Part shown: piece by piece, positions 59,607 through 64,000 of the stretch
Position numbering within the stretch: the first letter of the stretch is position 1
Layout: the number at the start of each line of letters is the position of its first letter
NCBI RefSeq assembly: GCF_002161675.1
Contig: NZ_NFIH01000012.1
Span: 1 to 64,000 of the forward strand
Direction of reading: 5' to 3'
DNA length: 64,000 nucleotides
From: Pseudoflavonifractor sp. An44
GTDB lineage: Bacteria; Bacillota; Clostridia; Oscillospirales; Oscillospiraceae
Notes under the pieces: generated by a model
Seen by the model: the letters and a program-made list of their open reading frames with translations, nothing else
The model's database searches: none
Told to the model about the DNA's origin: nothing
Translations under genes and position numbers: made by a program

Positions 59607-60989
59607 TTACCGATTTTCCAGGGGCACATAGTCCCGCATGGGGCACACCGCCTTGTAGGCGGGACGAATGATGCGGCCGGAGGGGTTGTAGACCTCCTCC
59701 ACCCGGTGGGCACACCAGCCCACAATGCGGGCGATGGCAAACAGGGGGGTGTACAGCTCGGGGGGAATGCCCATCATCTTGTACACCAGGCCGGAGTACA
59801 AGTCTACGTTGGCGCACATGACCTTGTTCTGGCCGGTGACCCGGTGGAACACCTCCGGGGCCAGCTTTTCCACCCGTTCAAACAGCTCCAGCTCCTCCAC
59901 GAAGCCCCGCTCTTCCGCCACTTCTCGGGCAAACCGTTTCAGCATCACAGCACGGGGGTCGGAGAGGGTGTAGATGGCGTGGCCCATGCCGTAGATGAGC
60001 CCGGAGCGGTCTCCCGCCTCTTTCTTGAGGATCTTCTCTAAGTAGGCGGCCACCTCGTCGTCGCTGGACCAGTCCTTCACGTCCCGCTCAATGTGGCCGA
60101 ACATCTCCATGACCTTCTTGTTGGCACCGCCGTGCCGGGGGCCTTTCAGAGAGCCTACGGCAGCGGCAATGGCGGAATAGATGTCGGTGCCGGAGGAGGA
60201 GAGGACACGGCAGGCGAAGGCGGAGTTGTTGCCGCCGCCGTGGTCCATGTGCAGCACCAGACACAAATCCAGCAGCCGGGCCTCGGCCTGGCTGAACTTC
60301 TTATCCGGGCGGATGGAGCACAGGAAGTTCTCCGCCACGCTCAGCCCATCCTGGGGCCGGTGGAGCACCAGAGACTCATTGTCGAAGTAGTGGCGCTTAC
60401 AGGCGTAGGCGTGGGCCACAATGACAGGGAACCGGGCAATGAGCTGGATGGCCTGGAACAGCTCCACGTCCAGGTTGTTGTTGTCCGGGTCCGGGTCATA
60501 GGAGTATAGGGACAGGGTGGAGCGGGCCAGCTTGTTCATCAGGTCCCGACTGGGCCCCTTCAAAATCATGTCCTCGGTGAATCCGGGGGGCAGATTGCGG
60601 TAGTGGTTGAGCATACCCTGGAAGGTGGACAGCTCCTCCTTGGAGGGCAGGGAGCCGAAGAGAAGCAGATAGGCGGTCTCCTCGTAGCCGAAGCGGCCCT
60701 CCTTCAAAAAGCCCTCAATGAGCTCACACACGTCAATGCCACGGTAGATGAGCTGGCCGGGGGCGGGGACACGCTCGCCGTCCTGGAGGTAATAGCCCCG
60801 TACGTTGGCGATGTTGGTGATGCCCGCCATGACACCGGTGCCATCAGCGTTACGCAGCCCCCGCTTTACCCCGTACTTCTCATACAGAGAGGCAGGGATT
60901 TGGTGCTGAGGAGCATACTCGCTGCATATATGTTGAAGGAAGGACAGGGAACGTCCATCCATGAGGTCGAAGGAATTGATGGAATACAT
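59607..60989 (-). CDS. gltA: citrate synthase
   Basis: A 460-aa citrate synthase joining acetyl-CoA and oxaloacetate. Motifs seen are YRGIDVCELI, LVLHMDHGGGNNSAF (catalytic His), GSLKGPRHGGAN, YGMGHAIYTLSDPR (second His) and VMCANVDLYSGLVYKMMGIP (catalytic Asp). The N-terminal extension of about 40 residues and length match the long Clostridia form. A complete TCA cycle is not implied; such anaerobes use it to make glutamate precursors. Confidence 0.96.
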   Translation of the reverse strand: MYSINSFDLMDGRSLSFLQHICSEYAPQHQIPASLYEKYGVKRGLRNADGTGVMAGITNIANVRGYYLQDGERVPAPGQLIYRGIDVCELIEGFLKEGRFGYEETAYLLLFGSLPSKEELSTFQGMLNHYRNLPPGFTEDMILKGPSRDLMNKLARSTLSLYSYDPDPDNNNLDVELFQAIQLIARFPVIVAHAYACKRHYFDNESLVLHRPQDGLSVAENFLCSIRPDKKFSQAEARLLDLCLVLHMDHGGGNNSAFACRVLSSSGTDIYSAIAAAVGSLKGPRHGGANKKVMEMFGHIERDVKDWSSDDEVAAYLEKILKKEAGDRSGLIYGMGHAIYTLSDPRAVMLKRFAREVAEERGFVEELELFERVEKLAPEVFHRVTGQNKVMCANVDLYSGLVYKMMGIPPELYTPLFAIARIVGWCAHRVEEVYNPSGRIIRPAYKAVCPMRDYVPLENR

Positions 60990-61106
60990 GGTGCACCTCC
61001 TAAATAGCCGCGGGGGTGGAAGGACCCGGAATGGGCCTCGGGCGGTTTCTATTCAGTATAGCGTATTAAAGTGCAACAGTCAAGACGAAACGAGGAGGAG
61101 AGGCTC

Positions 61107-62150
61107 GTGGGACGATGGCCCATTGACCGGGAGGCCACCCGGATTTTTGCCGCAGGAGTGCTGATGGGGGTCGCAACCCTGTTTTTATTTCCACTTTTGG
61201 CCCTGGGACAGGCTGAGGGAGAACAGGGCCTGTTGGAGACCCTGCCCGCCAATCCCACCCCGGTGGTGTCCCAGACCGCCCAGGCAGACCAGACCTGGGA
61301 CAACAGCCAGAAGGTCCGGGTGCTGGTGGGGGAGGGGAAGGTGGAGGAGATGACCATGGCCGACTACCTGTGGCGGGTGGTGGCCGCCGAGATGCCCGCC
61401 TCCTTTGAGCCCCAGGCCCTGCGGGCCCAGGCGGTGTGCGCCCGCACCTACTCCCTGTGGAAGATGGGTGCCAACGCCCATAAGGACCAGGAGGCGGACA
61501 TCTGCGCCGACTCCGGGTGCTGTCAGGCCTACATAGACCCCCAGAAGGCCAAAGAGAATTGGAAAGACAACGCCCAGAGCTACACCGAGAAGATCACCCA
61601 GGCGGTGTCCGACACCGCGGGCCAGGTGATGACCTACGACGGCAAGCCCATACAGGCGGTGTTCTTCTCCTCCTCCACCGCCTCCACCGAGGACGCCCAG
61701 GCGGTGTGGGGCAACAGTCTGCCCTACCTGGTGTCCGTGTCCAGCCCCGAGGGGGAGGAGGTGCCCAACTACTACTCCACCGTCACCCTCACCCGGGAGG
61801 AGGTGGAGAAGAAGGTGAAGGAGGCCTATCCCGATGCCGACCTGTCCGGGGACCCGGCGGGATGGCTATCCGGCATGACCCTCACCGCCTCCGGCCGGGT
61901 AGGGAGCATGAAGGTGGGGGGCGTGGAGATGTCCGGGGGTGCGGTGCGCACCCTGTTTGGTCTGCGCTCGGCCTGTTTCCAGGTCACCTACCAGGAGAAC
62001 AAATTCACCTTTTCCGTCACCGGATACGGCCACGGGGTGGGTATGAGCCAGTACGGGGCCAACGCCATGGCCGCCCAGGGGAGCAGCTGGGAGGATATTC
62101 TGAAGCACTATTACACGGGGGTGGAGATAGAAATGAAGAGTGAAAAATGA
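61107..62150 (+). CDS. spoIID: stage II sporulation protein D
   Basis: A 347-aa lytic transglycosylase used in engulfment during sporulation. An N-terminal membrane anchor (residues about 14-36) is followed by the SpoIID domain: MADYLWRVVAAEMPASFEPQ, LRAQAVCARTYSL, VFFSSSTASTEDAQAVWG, and the end motif GYGHGVGMSQYGANAMA. The start is GTG at 61107, eight bases after GAGGAGG; a GTG at 61071 lacks a site. The last residues MKSEK and the stop are encoded by the arm of a MITE-like repeat. It marks the organism as a spore-former. Confidence 0.95.
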   Translation: MGRWPIDREATRIFAAGVLMGVATLFLFPLLALGQAEGEQGLLETLPANPTPVVSQTAQADQTWDNSQKVRVLVGEGKVEEMTMADYLWRVVAAEMPASFEPQALRAQAVCARTYSLWKMGANAHKDQEADICADSGCCQAYIDPQKAKENWKDNAQSYTEKITQAVSDTAGQVMTYDGKPIQAVFFSSSTASTEDAQAVWGNSLPYLVSVSSPEGEEVPNYYSTVTLTREEVEKKVKEAYPDADLSGDPAGWLSGMTLTASGRVGSMKVGGVEMSGGAVRTLFGLRSACFQVTYQENKFTFSVTGYGHGVGMSQYGANAMAAQGSSWEDILKHYYTGVEIEMKSEK

Positions 62151-62190
62151 AGAATGAAGAATGGTGGTGTGCCGCCGAAGCGGCACAAAG
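62132..62190 (+). mobile_element. MITE-like repeat, partial copy 4
   Basis: The arm ATGAAGAGTGAAAAATGAAG and GTGTGCCGCC..CGGCAC are shared with copies 1-3; the rest is missing. It contributes the end of spoIID. Confidence 0.55.
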
Positions 62191-62193
62191 TTC

Positions 62194-62224
62194 AAAAAAC
62201 GCCCCGGCGTATTGCCGGGGCGTT
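62194..62224 (-). terminator. intrinsic terminator
   Basis: An 11-bp stem AACGCCCCGGC / GCCGGGGCGTT is followed on the minus strand by TTTTTTG; twelve bases after the permease stop. Confidence 0.88.
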
Positions 62225-62235
62225 GGTGTGCAGTA

Positions 62236-63354
62236 TTAGGGTAAAACCACCCACAGGATCAGCAGCACCACCAAGAAAGCCACATTGAGGCCGGTGAACT
62301 GGCCCAGGTACTTCCCCTTCTTCTCGGGGAAGGTGCGGGCGATGTATTTATAGGAGATCAGGCTGGCCATGGAGGCGATGAGGGTACCCAAACCGCCCAG
62401 ATTCACACCCAGCAGCAGCCCAGCGCCGTTGTCCGTGAATCCGGACAGGAGCAGGGCGGCGGGGACGTTGGAAATAATCTGGCTGGCTACCACGCCGCAC
62501 AGCACCTCCTGGCCCTGGATGAGGGACTGGAAGAGGGCGGTGAGGGCGGGGATGCGGCCCAAGTTGCCCACAAAGAGGAAGAAGCCCACAAAGGTGGCCA
62601 GCAGGGCGTAGTCCACGTGGAGCAGCACCTGTTTGTCAGCCATCAGCACCACGATCAGCACCAAGGGGCACAGCACGTACAGGGGCACCGCTTTGGCTAC
62701 GCCACCCAGGCACAGGGCGAAGAGCACCCCGTAGGCGGCCACTCGGGCCCCGGACAGGGGCCGTACCTCCCCGGACACCTGGGGCACCTCCAGGGGCTGA
62801 GAGGGGCGCACCATCAAAAATACCGCCAGCAGCACCAGGCAGGCCCCGGCATAGGGGAGCACCGTGGCGAAAAAGGACCCCAGGTCCATCTCATAGCAGG
62901 AGTACAGGTACAGGTTTTGGGGGTTGCCGATGGGGGTGGCCATGCTGCCCAGGTTGGCGGCGATGGTCTGCATCACCACCACCGGCACCACCCGCTGGGT
63001 CTGGCCTGCCAGGGCCAGCACCTCCAGGGCGAAGGGGACAAAGGTGATGAGGGCCACGTCATTGGTCACCGCCATGCTCACAAAGAAGGGCAGCAGGATG
63101 AGCACCCCTTCCAGCTGTCGGGTGGTGTGGGTGCGCTCCAGCATGGCCCGGCCCAGGCGGAAGAAGAGGCCCTGCCGCTGGAGTCCCCCCATCACCGCCA
63201 TGAGGGCAAAGAGCATCCCCAGGGTGTGCAGGTCCACATAGTTGATATATTGGGCATCGGGGGGGACGAGAACAGCGGTAACCAGGGCCAAGACCCAGGC
63301 CACACACAGCACCGTCTCCCCACGCAGCCATTGCAGCATTCGCTTCACAGTCAA
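62236..63354 (-). CDS. ArsB/NhaD/citrate-type permease
   Basis: A 372-aa integral membrane protein of the ion-transporter (ArsB/NhaD/SLC13) superfamily with about ten spans. Typical loops are FFVSMAVTNDVALITFVPF and GSMATPIGNPQNLYLYS (first half), then ASQIISNVPAALLLS and GVNLGGLGTLIASMASLIS (second half). Likely substrates are an anion, dicarboxylate or Na+/H+; not decidable here. The start is uncertain: TTG at 63354 has GGAG five bases upstream, GTG at 63348 and ATG at 63339 are alternatives. Confidence 0.85.
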   Translation of the reverse strand: MTVKRMLQWLRGETVLCVAWVLALVTAVLVPPDAQYINYVDLHTLGMLFALMAVMGGLQRQGLFFRLGRAMLERTHTTRQLEGVLILLPFFVSMAVTNDVALITFVPFALEVLALAGQTQRVVPVVVMQTIAANLGSMATPIGNPQNLYLYSCYEMDLGSFFATVLPYAGACLVLLAVFLMVRPSQPLEVPQVSGEVRPLSGARVAAYGVLFALCLGGVAKAVPLYVLCPLVLIVVLMADKQVLLHVDYALLATFVGFFLFVGNLGRIPALTALFQSLIQGQEVLCGVVASQIISNVPAALLLSGFTDNGAGLLLGVNLGGLGTLIASMASLISYKYIARTFPEKKGKYLGQFTGLNVAFLVVLLILWVVLP

Positions 63355-63453
63355 ACACGCTCCTTTTTGCGTCTGACATGGTAGCACAGGCGGAGCAAAA
63401 ATGCAATGTTTTCCAGGGGGAAAAGAGAAAAAACCGAAAAGATTTGTCAAAGA

Positions 63454-63482
63454 TTGAAAAAGATTGTCTATCGTGGTAAAGT
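63454..63482 (+). promoter_or_regulatory. promoter of the probable LTA synthase gene
   Basis: TTGAAA (63454-63459), 17-base spacer, TAAAGT (63477-63482), about 58 bases before the start codon. Confidence 0.6.
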
Positions 63483-63539
63483 GTAGACAATGAAACCCTC
63501 ACCGCCGGGTGAGGCGAGAAGAGAAATGAGGGGATAGCC

Positions 63540-64000
63540 ATGGCAGAACCCAAGCGGCTGGCTCCCAAGGAGCCAGGGGTGTTTTCGAAATGGAAGGAAA
63601 CGTGCAAAGAGAAGTGGAAACATGTGCAACTTCCATCCATTCGGGTTCCCAAGCCCCAGATCTCCTCTGGGCCCAAAACCCAGACCCGTCGGCGGCGGGT
63701 GAGCGGGTCGCCCCTCCGGTCGGCGGTGAGCCTGCCGCTGATGCTGCTCTACCACGAGGTGCTGCTGCGGCTGTTTGACGGGGACAGCACCTTCTTCTCT
63801 ATGGGGCTGCTGCGTATTTTCCTGTTCTCCCTGGCGGCGGGACTGGCGGTCTTTCTGGTGCTGGACCTCATTCCCAACCGGAAGGTGTCCCGCATTCTGG
63901 GCGGCGTGCTGGTGGCGGGGTGGACGGTGTTCACCTGCGTAGAGTACTGCTGCAAGAGCTTTTTCAAGATCTATTTCGGCCTGGGATACATGCAGGGCAT
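63540..64000 (+). CDS. probable LTA synthase family sulfatase-fold protein, N-terminal part
   Basis: An open frame from ATG at 63540 (GAGGGG upstream) runs off the window after 153 codons. The first 65 residues are basic and cytoplasmic (PKRLAPKEPG, KTQTRRRRVSG). Membrane spans follow (AVSLPLMLLYHEVLLRLF, LLRIFLFSLAAGLAVFLVLD, ILGGVLVAGWTVFTCVEY). The order of spans and the YFGLGYMQG end resemble the membrane half of LTA-synthase-type proteins, whose catalytic sulfatase domain would lie beyond the window. Confidence 0.6.
   Translation, partial: MAEPKRLAPKEPGVFSKWKETCKEKWKHVQLPSIRVPKPQISSGPKTQTRRRRVSGSPLRSAVSLPLMLLYHEVLLRLFDGDSTFFSMGLLRIFLFSLAAGLAVFLVLDLIPNRKVSRILGGVLVAGWTVFTCVEYCCKSFFKIYFGLGYMQG

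Overview
The window looks like a chromosomal stretch of a high-GC, spore-forming, gut-type Clostridia member, most likely Oscillospiraceae (Flavonifractor / Pseudoflavonifractor / Lawsonibacter-like). This is inferred from GC-rich codon use, strong AGGAGG-type ribosome sites, a spoIID gene, lexA with a Bacillus/Clostridium-type SOS box, thiW behind a TPP riboswitch, and very large surface proteins with PxTG-like sorting tails. I could not run a database search, so the taxonomy is inference.

Layout. 0.2-4.8 kb (minus strand): a three-gene cell-wall set, namely an Aslfm-like D-aspartate ligase (ATP-grasp), an aspartate/glutamate racemase, and a fusion of a MurE-type ligase with an acetylglutamate kinase (ArgB). 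5-12.7 kb: housekeeping genes rel, recJ, lexA, proB and proA, separated by copies of a MITE-like repeat. 12.8-24.4 kb: lipoproteins, a SGNH hydrolase, a HAD phosphatase, a ThrE-type exporter, a tandem pair of unknown 134-aa proteins, an XRE regulator operon, a two-component system, riboswitch-controlled thiW, and a BlaI/M56 pair with visible operators. 24.4-25.3 kb: nested repeats and a stranded sorting-signal fragment. 25.3-34 kb (minus): a PrcB-like lipoprotein, a cohesin-like wall-anchored protein and a 2445-aa subtilase carrying a dockerin-like EF-hand segment.

34.1-39.0 kb is an AT-rich accessory island whose edge falls inside the 3' end of rlmD. It holds a TIR protein fused to a jelly-roll-like domain, a YhcG-type nuclease with a DUF6414 protein, and a brnQ wreck. 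39-44.3 kb returns to GC-rich core genes (rlmD, queH, a zinc-ribbon membrane protein, typA). 44.6-49.9 kb is a second AT-rich segment starting at a tRNA-Arg(CCT) gene. It has a replication/HTH protein, an excisionase-like protein, a partial tRNA-Arg-like sequence, many TGCTAAT repeats, and a compact ATPase plus PD-(D/E)XK nuclease pair where an integrase would be expected. 50-64 kb: a MATE transporter, a PP2C-like phosphatase, a TIM-barrel-like protein, a 1630-aa wall-anchored GH2 glycosidase, citrate synthase, spoIID, an ArsB/NhaD-like permease and the start of a probable LTA synthase.

The strongest candidates for undescribed biology are: (1) the MurE-ArgB fusion with a D-Asp ligase and racemase, which suggests an ornithine (or lysine) plus D-Asp peptidoglycan branch; (2) the PrcB-like / cohesin-like / dockerin-like subtilase operon, which suggests a self-assembling surface protease; (3) the ATPase-nuclease pair and the TIR/jelly-roll gene as defence candidates.
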